From: Paguma larvata
Lineage: Eukaryota; Chordata; Mammalia; Carnivora; Viverridae
Length of the DNA: 64,000 nucleotides
Assembly (NCBI GenBank): GCA_030068075.1
Contig: CM057824.1
Coordinates: 128,082,414 to 128,146,413 of the forward strand
Reading direction: 5' to 3'
Shown: positions 22,620 to 34,060 of the stretch, piece after piece
How the letters are laid out: the number at the start of each line of letters is the position of its first letter
How positions within the stretch are numbered: position 1 is the first letter of the stretch
Position numbers and translations under genes: made by a program
The notes under the pieces: generated by a model
What the model was told of the DNA's origin: nothing
Databases searched by the model: none
What the model saw: the letters and a program-made list of their open reading frames with translations, nothing else

Positions 22620-23014
22620 AAATTTTTACATTTCTTACCACTTCTTTCTTTAAGTTTTAATATTTACTCAACTTTTAAGTCCTTTCTTCACATGCCAACT
22701 TTGAATAGATGACAGAGGGATAGCTGCCCTGAGATCTGTGTGGTACATGAACTTCAGATCCTGAAGCAGAACATTTACAGATGGTTCTCTGTGAACTTGT
22801 TGTGGGTGCTGTGGTCTCCAAGAGAAGGGACTTCCACATTGACCCTGGCTCCAGCACTCAGGCCCCAAAGGGCTCCACAGCCTCCTGGAGTAAAAGACAT
22901 ATCTGTCTTCCACTCTGAACTCTTTACCGAGACCACAGAAATATGTGTTTATGGACAGAGAGGCCTTCTAGGGACCTCTTGATTCTTGACACAAAGTTGT
23001 GTTTAAGATAAATA
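22620..23014. other. Unassigned, relatively GC-richer DNA
   Basis: An 80-codon plus ORF (22740-22982) and two overlapping minus ORFs lie here. Codons are not periodic in any obvious way and no domain is recognised, so I do not call a gene. It could be a decayed repeat. Confidence 0.3.
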
Positions 23015-23420
23015 CACTCTTAGTTTGGGCCATTATAACAAAGTACCATAGACTGGGTGGCTTAAAAACAACAGAAATCTTTTCCTCGGAGTTCTGGAGG
23101 CTGGAGGTCCAAGATCAGGGTGCCACATTGGTTAGGTTCTGGTAGGTTCTCTTCCAAGTTACAGACAGTTGTCTCTGCATTATATCCTCATATGACAGAG
23201 AAGCAGTGAGAGAGCTTTCTGGGGTCCCTTTTATCAGGGAATTAATCCTATTTATGAGGGCTTTGCTCTCATGTCCTAATACTATCACCTCCTAATACCA
23301 CCCTCACCTCCTAATACCATTGGGGTTTAGGGTTTCAACCTATGCATTTTGGGAAGATACTCAGTCACTGCACTCTCTTTGGGGACAGACAGAATGCTGT
23401 TAAAATCAAGAGCCCTGGGC
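23015..23420 (-). mobile_element. MLT1-type MaLR solo LTR, minus strand
   Basis: Reverse complement of the MLT1 consensus can be followed: GGCCATTATAACAAAGTACC, AGACTGGGTGGCTTAAAAAC, GTTCTGGAGGCTGGAGGTCC, GGGGTCCCTTTTATCAGGG, CACCTCCTAATACCA, TATGCATTTTGGG. No internal retroviral sequence adjoins it. Confidence 0.85.
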
Positions 23421-24590
23421 GTTCACCATACTAGCTTCATCTAGCTTTCGATGCATTTCTTTTTTTTAACCTTAATATTGGCAGAAGAATTGCTGTTTGA
23501 TACATGCCAAAATTTCCTCAAATGGAAGATAGCTTGTGATGGCGAACCTCTTAGTAAAGATCCTTTTCACTTAAATTAAGCACTTCACTGGCAGGTCATG
23601 CAGACTTCAGAAAAGTGGTATATTAGCAATCTAAAGCATAATATTAAAAATGAAAGCCAATATTGACTGATTCCTTTCTCTGTGATAAGCAGACTGTTAG
23701 GCACCTTACATGTGTTATTTCACTTTATAATACATGTCCATTTAATAATTTGCATTCATTTAGTAGTATATTGAAGACATGGATGTCAGTTATTCCATAT
23801 ATAACTCAAAATGCAAATGCAAATTTTCTTTAATTTTGTTTTACAGAGGAATACACAATTTACTGGTTAAGAGAAATGTTTTATTTGTTTGCATTTTTCT
23901 TAGAAAAAAGAAGGCTTAATAAAGTAAATAAAAAGTTCCATAGCAGACCTAAGCAAAGCATTATTGGCCTCAGAAAAGGCAACTTAGCAAAAATTCTATT
24001 TTCATATAGTTTTGCTAGTTATTTTGAGAAGTAAGTATTTGATCATATATATTTTTAGTTACTTATTGTGTTTAATGGATAATGTAATAGACAACACTCT
24101 CTTGAGATAAAAAATAATACATTAATTGGTTTTTAAAAGAAACCAGCTTTTAGCTTCTACTCCTTGAGTGATGTCAGAGGTCTAAATCAATATATATTAC
24201 TGTACTGTACTTCTACCACATTAAGTCTTCTTCCAGGATTTCGAAAACAAAAACAAAAACTAAAAACAAAAACCAAAAACCAAAAACAAAAGCACCACCC
24301 CCACCAACACATCAGTTACAACAGAAATACCCTTGGAAGATACAAATAGAATGATGTCAGTGTTATGCTCGTTGATGTACCTGTGATGTATACCCATGAC
24401 TTTTAGAAAATAAAACATATAGTCATCAGAGGAGAGAGTCTGGTCAAATGAGGAGAGTTAAATTTTGGCATCTTATTATTCATTTGTTTGTTTGATTCTG
24501 ACTCCACTCACTCACACACATAGAAGCAGTCACTTCCCTGCCCTCTGCTTTTTTTTTTTTTTCTGTCAAAAAATGACACAAACTCTCACA
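23421..24590. other. Unique DNA with a weak MIR
   Basis: At about 23660-23780 there is a reverse MIR-like stretch (AGACTGTTAGGCACCTTACATG). An A-rich (AAAAAC)n tract lies at 24241-24292. Otherwise nothing recognised. Confidence 0.4.
24241..24292. repeat. A-rich (AAAAAC)n tract
   Basis: Imperfect AAAAACAAAAACTAAAAAC units over about 50 bp. Confidence 0.8.
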
Positions 24591-24599
24591 CTACTTATA

Positions 24600-24745
24600 G
24601 GTATGAGGTCTTCGGTCTATTACTTAATTCTGATATCCTGTATTTTTAATATGTGAAATAGGAATTGTATTTTCTTTGCAGCATTGTCACAAAGATTAAA
24701 TGAGATAATGAATTGTCAAAAATATATAATAGAGGTCTTAATCAT
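24600..24745 (+). mobile_element. MIR fragment (probable)
   Basis: AATATGTGAAATAGGAATTG then CACAAAGATTAAATGAGATA follows the distal half of the MIR consensus in plus orientation; the tRNA-like half is missing. Confidence 0.5.
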
Positions 24746-24824
24746 AGTAGCAATTATTATTTTTGTCTGTATGATGATGTATTGTCATCACTATTTGCAA
24801 TGATTTAATAAAACTAGCAAGAGC

Positions 24825-24985
24825 CACTGGTATGTTACTAGGTGCCAGACACTGTGCTGAATTTAGCTTTACTTCAGCCCATTTAATTTGAGTAGGCCAT
24901 ATTATTCCCATTTTACAGGTGGATAAAGAAAATAATTTGTCAAATAGTTGACAAATGGCAGAATATAGATTCAAATCCAACTGTA
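24825..24985 (-). mobile_element. MIR fragment, minus strand
   Basis: AGGTGCCAGACACTGTGCTG, ATTATTCCCATTTTACAGGT, AATGGCAGAATATAGATTCA and AATCCAACTG follow the reverse MIR consensus in order. Confidence 0.7.
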
Positions 24986-25044
24986 GTCATTAACAAGTGC
25001 TGTTCATTAAAAAAAGAAAAAGGAGTCATGTATGAGTCATGCAC

Positions 25045-25295
25045 ATTGTGGGGCAGTTAGGAGCCTGGATGCTGGGGCCAGGTAACCTGAGTTTTAACTC
25101 TGCCATTTCTTTATAGTATGATTTGGGCAAGTAGCATGTTCACTCTTCCTGCCTTAGTTTCTCTACTTGTAAAATAGGATTAATAATAATAACATTTCTA
25201 ACTCATAGGATTATGATTATTAAAGAAGGTAATGTTTGTGAGGCACTTCAGAATTGTGCCTAGCACATACTAAGTGCCAGAAAATGTTTGATTAT
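25045..25295 (+). mobile_element. MIR SINE, nearly full-length
   Basis: Plus orientation: GGAGCCTGGATGCTGGGGCC, CTGAGTTTTAACTCTGCCAT, ATTTGGGCAAGTAGC, TTGTAAAATAGGATTAATAA, ATAGGATTATGATTATTAAA and AGTGCCAGAAAATG, in consensus order. Confidence 0.8.
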
Positions 25296-27481
25296 TAAAT
25301 ATAGAGGCTCCAAAATACACTGTACTAGTAGAAGATTTAAAGGGCAGTTTTAAATAGCCTTGTTTAGGAATTTCTCACAAAAAGATTCCAGTTAAAGTTG
25401 TCTGGAAGCAATTCGAGATTCAGGAGAAGAAAGCAAAGGACCAGTCATCCCTTTAGATCATACGCATCTTTGTGTAAATTATGTCTCGTCTTTCTAAGGC
25501 ACCTTGAAAAGCTTGGCTATCACTGGCCCCAGTTTGAGGGGCTGGGGTATTTAGGAGCTGAAAGCGTCCATGTCCATTCTGGAAATATGGAACTCCTCTC
25601 TCCAGCCATGCCCCAGACAGGAGCTAGCAAAGGTCTTCTCACTTACATCTGTCGCTTGCTATACCTCCCCTCCCACTCAGGAGCACTGAGGGGAAAACAA
25701 AGGAGGGAATTCAGTTATATCTATACTGATATTTATATTCAGTAAAGACACTCAGTGCTAAATAAATAATAATTATTCTTGTGCAAAACATTCTTTCCAT
25801 TCTGATCTTAGACTCAGAGCTAATGGTATTGCAGGCTAAGTGATAAGATTAGCCCTAGACCATCTCACCAAGGGTTATCTTTTTGTTGGGAAACATTTCC
25901 TAAAATGGGTTCATACACATCCTTAGTAACTTCTTACAGAACTCCACACTTCACTACCAGGAAACTGGTGGCAGAATTCTTATGTTGCCCCTGGCCCACT
26001 TGGCCATCTTTTTGCAATTTGGCAGGCTCTTGGAAGCACTTAAGTAGCTTAGTGCCTTCAGTCTGACACTTCAGAAATGGCCATCAGCTAACAATTGTTG
26101 GCTTGATATTCCAGATGCAAGTATGAGTTTATCAACAGATGACAAAGAGCTTTTTATTTTTTTCTAATTTGTGGTTCATTCGCTTCATTAAGCACACATA
26201 TTTTGTGTTTATGAATTGGGATTGAAAAAATATTCAAGAGATTTCTATAAACATTTTTTGCACATAAAGTTTTCAAAGAATACTCGTTGAATTGGAAAAA
26301 ATACTAATTCAAGAAAAAAAAAAAGAAAAAGTATAATGTAGTTGTCTAAAGGGCCAAGTCAGACAAACATGGCCAGACATTGTAGAACTCAGAAGTGTGC
26401 TAATCTAGAGTCAGACATAGGGCTCTTTATAGCCCTTTTAAACAACCATTTGCTAAGAGCTGACAATTCAAATATATGCATTTGCTATGGAAAATATGCA
26501 TATTTTCCAGTGAAATGTTTTCTGCATTTATCTAATGTATACTTACTGTATACTTAGTTACCAGCCAGATACAGAACAAGGTACTTGAGATACAAACCCC
26601 CAACCAAGCTGATGGTCTGGTGTTTGCATTGATTTTCATAAGCACTTTGGGTTCAAATCTGCAGTTATTACATCTTCAGATTTTGACTAAGTGCATGCTT
26701 TATGATTGATGTTTTAGAATTATTGATGTGAAGAAATATAGGCATTTATTGATAGTATACACTGTCTAAGTGACCAAAGGCATTCTACACCTCGTAAGAG
26801 AACCCAGGGAGCTCCTTAAATTGAACTGCTATTTGTTTTCTTCAGACTAAGATGCAGCAAATAAATTATGTAGGTTATACTGGCAGGAAAACTTTTTGGT
26901 TTATAGAAAAGATATGGTGGCATCAAACATAAAACTTAATAACTGGAGTTTTTAAATCTGCAGAATTTCTTTCTGTGTTTTCCATGTGTGAATTGTCTGA
27001 TTAAATGTACATTGGATCAATACTGGTTCGAACAAAATCATAACATGGAATTTAGAACAGTTGAAAACTGATCAGTGAGAAAATAGTGGGATACTTTCTT
27101 GAATTTTAAAGGTCAAAACCATGCACAGATCTTTCACCGCACTGTGTAGTTTTAAGTAAGTGCACTTGTTGTGAAGAAAGCAGTTGTACAGAATCATTGT
27201 TTCAGTGAAAGATGCTTTGCTAGAGGTAGTATAACATGTTAAGTTGGGAAAAATTTACTACTTAGGTCTTATAATTTCTTATGTGTAAATTGTTCCAGTT
27301 TTTATAATGATAGGAATGGCCAAATCATATTTTACTTTGTTACTCTGTTGGCATATTAGTTCCAGATAAATGGCTCAAATTTAGCTTGGTCTGGTTGCTC
27401 TTTGAACAGATTCACTAAAATAGATGAACTATCCCAGAAATATACTCTGATTGTTGATGTTTTTGAAATGAACAAACCCAG
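25296..27481. other. Unique DNA
   Basis: The 115-codon plus ORF at 25398-25745 is the longest here; it is Arg/Lys-rich at the start and ends in a YIYTDIYIQ tail caused by TA-rich DNA. No family recognised, so no gene called. An A-run lies at about 26311-26333. Confidence 0.4.
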
Positions 27482-27547
27482 TTTAAAACAATATTTGGTT
27501 TCAGACATATTCACTTTAAGACAATATTGGGTCTCAGACCTATTCAC
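27482..27547. repeat. Tandem duplication, 33-bp unit, two copies
   Basis: Units 27482-27514 and 27515-27547 agree at 29 of 33 positions (TTTAARACAATATTKGGT start). A local, partly decayed duplication in otherwise unique DNA. Confidence 0.85.
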
Positions 27548-29884
27548 TGCATAGAATTCTGTGAAGAGTAAAAGAGAAAAATAACGGCACACTATTTGGT
27601 ACATTGATTTTCTTATTTTTGCTATACTGAAGATTGCCCTCTCATATTTTTTCTGTCATAGACAATTGAGTTCAAACTTTGTTTATGATTTTCTTCATAA
27701 ATACAGTTCCATTCAGTAGAGTAGGTTAGGTCCAATGGATGTTTATTTCTTCATGTATTTTTAAGCTACATAGCTAAAAACTTAGGAGTTGATGTATGAT
27801 GCTTTTTCCTCTAGTCTGCTTCATTTTGAACTTGTGCGCAACAGATACTTAATTTTTTAAGGAAACTAAAATTAAAATAAAACAAAGAAATATGCTTTTT
27901 TTTTCTTAAAAGTATAAATGTAGGAGTTGAGGAATGATTGCTATATGCTTAGTGAACATAATTAGTTGGACCATAAGATGTAAATTACAAAAATCACCTT
28001 TTATTTAAAAATGCTATGTTTAATTCAGTTATGTAATAAAAAATGAGAATGTGAAAAATAATCTATAGCTTAAAGACTCCACATTTACTCTTAAAATCGT
28101 ATAACCTAATTGAAATTCACAATGCATTGGAATTGTTGGCTGACTTATTTTTCAAAAGAACCCCATTCGAGTCACAATCAATTAGACTGAAGGAATGGAC
28201 ACAGGGCAGGTAAATCCAGCCAGACACACGGACATAATCTACATTCTTTTGGAATTACTACCAAGTTCAAATCTCATATGGCCAACCTGGATTGTATACA
28301 GTTAGAATCATTAAAAAGAAAAGTGGTTCATTCAACACAAGGAAGTCACCTGCTGGGTCAGATATTCCCACCAGTAACTGGAGAAGTTTCATCTGGTGAA
28401 GATCGATAGCCGGAACTCTTGACAAATTATCACTGCAAGTTATTTGCTTCTTCATCTGTGTCCCATGTATAAACTCTCCATGATAATCCCACTGATCCCT
28501 TCACAAAATCCAAGCCTTGTCTATCCTCTTTTTAAAAACTGTTTTTATGTAATCAGGAGTCACCTTTTGCACAAATATACTTTGCTTGTGTTGTCTCTTA
28601 CAGGTAAGATTTTTCAAGAATGTGAATCATTCATGGGTTACAACTGGAAAAAATAAAGCATTCAAATCTCAGCTATGGAGGAAGATAGAAACAAAACATT
28701 TAAAAGCAAACTTGCTTTTAAAGGGAAGCCTGAAACTTGTGAGATTTTCAGATCTTTCCATTAAACATTTTCGTACCATCATTATGAAAGATCCATCAGT
28801 TTTGGCAGCTCTGTTTATTTAAGCAAGGTGAAATGAAAAATATTAATGATTTAGCCTAGCTTTCAGGAAACAAGGTTCCTCTTTGACACTATAAATGAAC
28901 AAGGACCTTTTTCTAAAGTTCTTCGGAGACATATTAACTTCTGAACATTAATCCAAATGTATCAGTCAGAGGGTATTTTGAAGTCAGTAGAATGTTGAGT
29001 ATGGCAAAAGATTTAAAGAGGCTTTCCCAGATTTATTATGTATGTTGTATATAATGCTACCAATTTCCATTTTTACTGTGTACGGGGACAAGTGTGTGGT
29101 AGTAAGGATAAGTAGTAGGTAGTAGGGAGAAACATATTATATATCTTTGTCCAAATATTTAATGATTGTATTAAATATTAATGAGGTGGCAATGCCAGAA
29201 TTTTTGGTAGATAACTTGGTTGAGAAAAAACAATGTAAAATAACACTTCTCCTTTTCTCCATTATTTGTTTCAGGAATAAGTGCGAGTAAATGGTTTTAA
29301 TCAGTGCTACATTCTCAGGGACAGCAAGGCAAGAAAAGAAAAGATCAATGGATATTTTAAGACAAAATCTGAAGCTTAGGTTTGCAGATTCAGTTGATAG
29401 AAAGTGATATTTTTTTCCATTGGTGTTTAGGGTGAACAGTATAAAATATAACTTGGCATAGCTATTATTTTTTCTTACTGAAAATATCCCTTTCCTACTA
29501 ATAGAGGAAAATTTGTCCCAAATAGTTAAAAGTTTGCTACATCTCTTACTGAAAGACAGTGTTTCTGTTTTTAAAGGATTCTGCTGTTTTCATTCTCTTA
29601 AGTTGAAGTTTTGTTCTTAGCTCTACAGTTTAGCTATGAATAAATCATCTACTCTCTTAGAATGTGTCAGAAAGTTTTAAAGTTCAGGTAATGGGAAGAT
29701 GCTATTTTTCTTTCTCTTAAACTGCTGATGATAGCGAAAGACTTTTTGGTAAAGTAGGTTTACCAAGGGAGATTTTGCAGATTTTGTAGGTGTGGTATAC
29801 TAGAGTCTTCTATTCCGCATTATTGTTCTGCAGCACTTCTCTGGTCATTCCTGTTTGTTTTCACCACAGATTGCAGTTGCACTT
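27548..29884. other. Unique AT-rich DNA
   Basis: No repeat or exon recognised. Short ORFs (60-80 codons) at 28267, 28444 and 28586 look random. Confidence 0.4.
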
Positions 29885-29965
29885 AGTTCACTCAACCACT
29901 TTTGAGTGCCTACTATGTGTTAGACATCATTCTACATGTATTGTTAACATTCTAGTTAAGTTGAA
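29885..29965 (-). mobile_element. L2 3'-end fragment, minus strand
   Basis: TGAGTGCCTACTATGTGTTA followed by GACATCATTCTACATG matches the reverse L2 tail (TGAGCACCTACTATGTGCCA). Confidence 0.55.
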
Positions 29966-30244
29966 GGTAAGTGATCTCTTTTAATCTGACAAGTACATTT
30001 AACTCCCTATTTGAAGTTTATCCATGTTGCATCTCCTGTTTTGACGTGATGAAGACTTTCAGGATACTGACAAAACCAAAAAGGATTGGAAGCTGGGCAT
30101 TTGGACACTGATGGTGTGAGTGGGCATTCAGCCAGTGGCATTATCATCTTCCCAGACACCAAAACTAAATGACATCGTGACTTCTGCTGCTTTGCTCTCA
30201 TTTGTCATCACAAACATTTTTCTTTTAATAAATACGTCATTCCC

Positions 30245-30470
30245 CTCTATCTTTTAATTTCTACTGACAGTTTCCATGTCAGACCCTGCCTTCACCTTAG
30301 ATTACTGCAATAGCCCCCAACTTTCTCACTGTCTGAATGAGACTCTATATTAATCTTTCTAATGCATTCCTGTGAGTCTGTCCCTTGTCTGCTGAAAAAT
30401 CTTGAAGAATACTTCTTCAGGTAATCTTAAAGCACTCCATATCACCTTTATTAATGCACACAGGGTTCTA
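30245..30470 (+). mobile_element. L2-like fragment (ORF2 C-terminal region), plus strand
   Basis: CCTTAGATTACTGCAATAGC (coding DYCNS in L2/CR1 reverse transcriptase C-termini), TATTAATCTTTCTAATGCAT and CTTCAGGTAATCTTAAAGC follow the expected order, heavily diverged. Confidence 0.5.
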
Positions 30471-30817
30471 GAATAACTCAATTGGCATTCTCTAATTGAG
30501 CATATAATTGTATGTTTGAGAAAATTGAGACCTAAGAAACTTAACCGCTTGGTCCAAGTTTGATAGTTATTAAGAAGAAGTGTTGAAAATAAAAACTATG
30601 AGACCTCTTAAATTTTAGGTCTGTGTACTGCCTCTTGTCACATAATATCTTATATTAAATTTATCTTTTCTCCTAAAGGTCAAACACTATGGAATAATAG
30701 CCAGAAGAGATAGAAAAGAATACTAGTGAACTGGGTCACCATTTGCAAATGAAAATTGTCCATCTGAGTAACTGTTCAATTTTTATGTCTAAAAATGTGG
30801 AATTGTTATTGTTTAAT

Positions 30818-30860
30818 AAATGAATGAATGAATGAATGGATGAATGAATGAGTGAATGAT
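30818..30860. repeat. (TGAA)n microsatellite
   Basis: About nine TGAA/TGGA/TGAG units. The same tetramer ends L2 elements, so it may be an orphan L2 tail. Confidence 0.85.
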
Positions 30861-31799
30861 AGTGTGTTGATATGATATGACAATCAGGATATAATTTCAG
30901 TCTAAAAACTTGAGTTCTAGTAACTATCTCAGGAAGTCAGGTATTATACACCAGAAACCACAACTGAGGGAATTTAATTAATTTTGAAATTATTTATGTT
31001 AATTGCTTGATTTTCCAATGATTTGTACCCTGGATTGGCTTCCATCTTTCCCTTTTCATTCCTTCTACCGTGTTTGTAGATCCCGTGATTGGGATCACTT
31101 CTCAAATAATCTGCTTTGACTCAAATCCTTGTCTTAGTGTCTACTCTGGAGAAACCCAAACTAAGATAATTATCCAGGGTAAAACTTTAGCTCTAGTTGT
31201 CTGTGCAGGTCATTCAAAAGCAGTTCTGGTGTGGTCATCCCCTAAGAATTTCTCTACTTATAGTGTTGCCAATTTGGTTGGCTATCCACTGTCATCACTT
31301 CAACTTCCTGTCCTACTGTCTCAGTGCTTCTTCGTACTTTCAGTTTAGATCCTTGCCAAAATTAGGGATGATTTCTGCCTACTTTGATGGAATTTTTAAG
31401 GTACTAAGTTATGGAGAGAAGTTGAAGGACTATTCTTCTGTTTTCTCCATTCGGTACCACCTAAGCAATGCTAAGTACTACATAAGTTTTATGGATACCA
31501 ATCTTCTTCTTTATGATAAAACTGGTAAGACAACTTACTAGAACTGAATCTCCATTTAATTGCTGTTTGGGGATGGCAAAGGGATTTGCCTACAACATAT
31601 ATTCAGGCTCTGTGGACAAACCTGGTTAGTTATTACTTCAAAGAAGAAAGATACTCTTACCTACTGCCATGCTAACTATAACATTCAGGAATAATGATAT
31701 CATATTATTGAGATATGATTGAATGGATAGCTTTTTCTATTTCTGACAGCAATATTAAGCTGGGAAGGAGGCATAGTTTGTGAACTTTAAAGGCATTAT
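30861..31799. other. Unique DNA, possible LTR scrap near 31.05-31.17 kb
   Basis: TGTCTACTCTGGAGAAACCC followed by AAACTAAGATAATTA resembles the 3' end of some ancient mammalian LTRs. ORFs of 92 and 114 codons (31070, 31197) overlap in two frames and show no known domain. Confidence 0.35.
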
Positions 31800-31810
31800 G
31801 TGAATATGAG

Positions 31811-32028
31811 GGTTTTTTTTTTAATGTTTATTCATTTTTTTTGAGAGACAGAGAGATAGAACGTGCGTGGGGAAGGGCAGAGAGAGACACACACACACAG
31901 AATCTGATGCAGGCTCCAAGCTCTGAGCTGTCAGCACAGAGCCTGACGTGGGGCTCGAACTCATTAACTGTGAGATCATGACCTAAGCTGAAGTCAGACG
32001 CTTAACTGACTGAGCCACCCAGGTGCCC
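31811..32028 (-). mobile_element. CAN-SINE, minus strand
   Basis: T-run, AATGTTTATTC, GA-rich tract with ACACACACAC insert, GATGCAGGCTCCAAGCTCTG, ACTGAGCCACCCAGGTGCCC. Target-site duplication GTGAATATGAG (31800-31810) and GTGAATATAAG (32029-32039). Confidence 0.93.
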
Positions 32029-32039
32029 GTGAATATAAG

Positions 32040-32694
32040 TTTTATATGTTAAAATGTGTATAATTTCTCAGAGGCTTCTTAATGAAAATGGGTACTCTTT
32101 GATAATCTTATATGTTCCTCATGTGAGGAGAAAAGAAAAAAATACAACTGGTGGAATTTCGTGGATATTAGAGGGCTTTTGTTTCACAAATGGGAATTTG
32201 ACCATCAACCTCCTCAGTCTTCAATCTTTCATAATATTTCTCTTCATCATTCTTCCTGTGTTTCCCTTAAGCCATCTCACATTCCAGCTCTCCAAGAGAG
32301 AAGATGTGAAGAACTCAGTGAGTCAGTGTCCAGGTCAGGTTATTCCTATTGAACAGAACTCTCAACCCAGGTCACCTTGTGTAGGCTCTTAGCCAGTGTT
32401 TAAACTGCCACCCTCAAATCAGACACAGATCCTGGTTCAAAAATGTTTGGTCAAGGTGGCTGTGTTGGTATCAGGAGCTCATGTTCTATCTAGTTTTCAA
32501 TGGTTAGGGAGCAGAGTCATGTGGAACATAGTAAGGAGACCCAAGTGTAGGAAACACTTGTAGTTGGTTTAAAGAGGATTGTAGCTATCACAGTCACTCA
32601 GATTTCTTGGGTCATTATATGGATCAGATACCTTACTTGGCCAATCTACTACACCCTTTCAATTTCCTTTATGACCTGTTTGTAACCTGCCTGT
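32040..32694. other. Unique DNA
   Basis: The 112-codon plus ORF (32054-32392) has a Leu/Ile/Phe-rich middle but no signal or family that I recognise. No gene called. Confidence 0.4.
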
Positions 32695-32900
32695 CCAGTC
32701 TTAGTTCTAGCACTTGTTAGTTGTGTGACCTAGGAAGCTACTTAATTAACTATTTTAACTGTTGATTTCATTATGTCAACAATGGAGATGAAAATGATTG
32801 ATTGTAGAGCTATTTTAAGGAAGAAATGATATGATCTTTGTACAAGTTCTTAGAACTGTGCTTGTCACATCGTAGGCAGTCAAATGTGCTGATTATTTTT
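32695..32900 (+). mobile_element. MIR SINE, plus strand
   Basis: TTCTAGCACTTGTTAGTTGT then GTGACCTAGGAAGCTACTTA, and later AGAACTGTGCTTGTCACATC follow the MIR consensus. Confidence 0.75.
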
Positions 32901-33676
32901 GTAACCTATATATTCTTAACCTATGCTTAAACAGAAATGCAGGTATCCATGGAAGTTGATTGAAAGTAATATTGTATGCTAGAAAAACAGATATATAGGG
33001 GATGCCAAATTAATATCACAAAAATAAAAAATCTGGCTTCAATTTTTATCTTTGTTTCTTACAGTTTCACTGATATATTAATGAGTTTTTCTATAGTAAA
33101 AACACCATACGTGAATCCTACCAGCTTATAAACAAGAGTTTATTCTTCATGCATGTTACATATATAGGGTAGCTGTTGCTCTTCTCCATATGTCTTCTCA
33201 TATGGGACCATAGATTGATGTAGTAGCTCCCATGGGACACTTGCCTATTCTTGAAGCTGGGGGAACTCATGATGTTCTAAAATCTTCTTCTGGGCATGAT
33301 GTATGCCATATCTACCCATATTTCATTGGCACAAACAATATATGGCCAAGCCCAAAGTTAAAGAGGCTAGGAACTCTTCCCACAGAAAGCACTAGCTAGT
33401 CATGTAGAAATGGATGGGGATAGATAGTCTTCTCACTGGGAAGGGCGATAGTGAATAATTGCAAACAATTGTACAATCTTCAAGGATGCTTTCTGTTTGG
33501 GCTCAATTTTTCTTTACACATATATGATGTGTAATAAGGCATGAAGCCAAGCCCCCGTTTTTTCCTTTCTTATGTTGATATAATGAATTTGCATTTTAAT
33601 TTTTAAACTCAGTTTATCTTAGTATAGAACATTGGTTTCTTCTTCAGCATTGTTTGCCTGTTTTTACTTCCTTTGT
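32901..33676. other. Unique DNA
   Basis: No repeat or exon recognised. Confidence 0.4.
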
Positions 33677-34060
33677 TATAGACAGAATGTTTGTATCCTG
33701 TTGAAGCCCTAATCCCCCTCTGTGACTGTTTTTGGAGTTGAGGCCTTTAAAGAAGTAATTAAGGTTAAATGAGGTCATGAGTGGTGTGCTGATCTGATAG
33801 GATTAGTATCTTTATAAGAAAAGACACAAGAAAATGCTCTTTCTTTCTCTCTCTCTGTGTGCACATCAAAAGAAAGAAATGTGAGGACATAAGGAGAAGG
33901 TGGCCATCTATAAGACAGGAAGGGAGCTTTCACCAGAAACCAAATCAGCTAGACTCTTTAACTTGGACTTCTAGCCTTCAGAACAGTGAAAGAATAAATT
34001 TGTTTAAGCTACTCAGTCCATGTATTTTGTCATGGCAACTGGAATAAACCAATACATAAT
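33677..34060 (+). mobile_element. MLT1-type MaLR solo LTR, plus strand
   Basis: TGTTATAGACAGAATGTTTG start, AGCCCTAATCCCC, GGAGTTGAGGCCTTTAAAGA, AGGTCATGAG, ATGTGAGGACATAAGGAGAA, GGCCATCTATAAGACAGGAA, TTGGACTTCTAGCCTTCAGA, and ATTTTGTCATGGCAACTGGA before the end. A CT tract interrupts it at 33836-33860. Confidence 0.85.

Noticed and set aside
22740..22982. 80-codon ORF in GC-richer DNA as a possible exon or retrocopy
   Set aside because: No recognised domain, no splice-site pattern that I trust, and open frames of similar length exist on the other strand.
25398..25745. 115-codon plus ORF
   Set aside because: No family resemblance, no periodic codon signal visible, and the end is encoded by TA-rich simple sequence.
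28560..28680. TCTCTTACAG followed by GTAAG as splice signals
   Set aside because: The acceptor and donor are directly adjacent (28595-28606), leaving no exon between them.
30818..30860. (TGAA)n as a CRISPR-like or functional repeat array
   Set aside because: A simple tetranucleotide microsatellite, typical of L2 tails; no spacers.
31070..31541. Two overlapping ORFs (92 and 114 codons) as exons
   Set aside because: Overlapping frames, part looks like LTR debris, no conserved domain.
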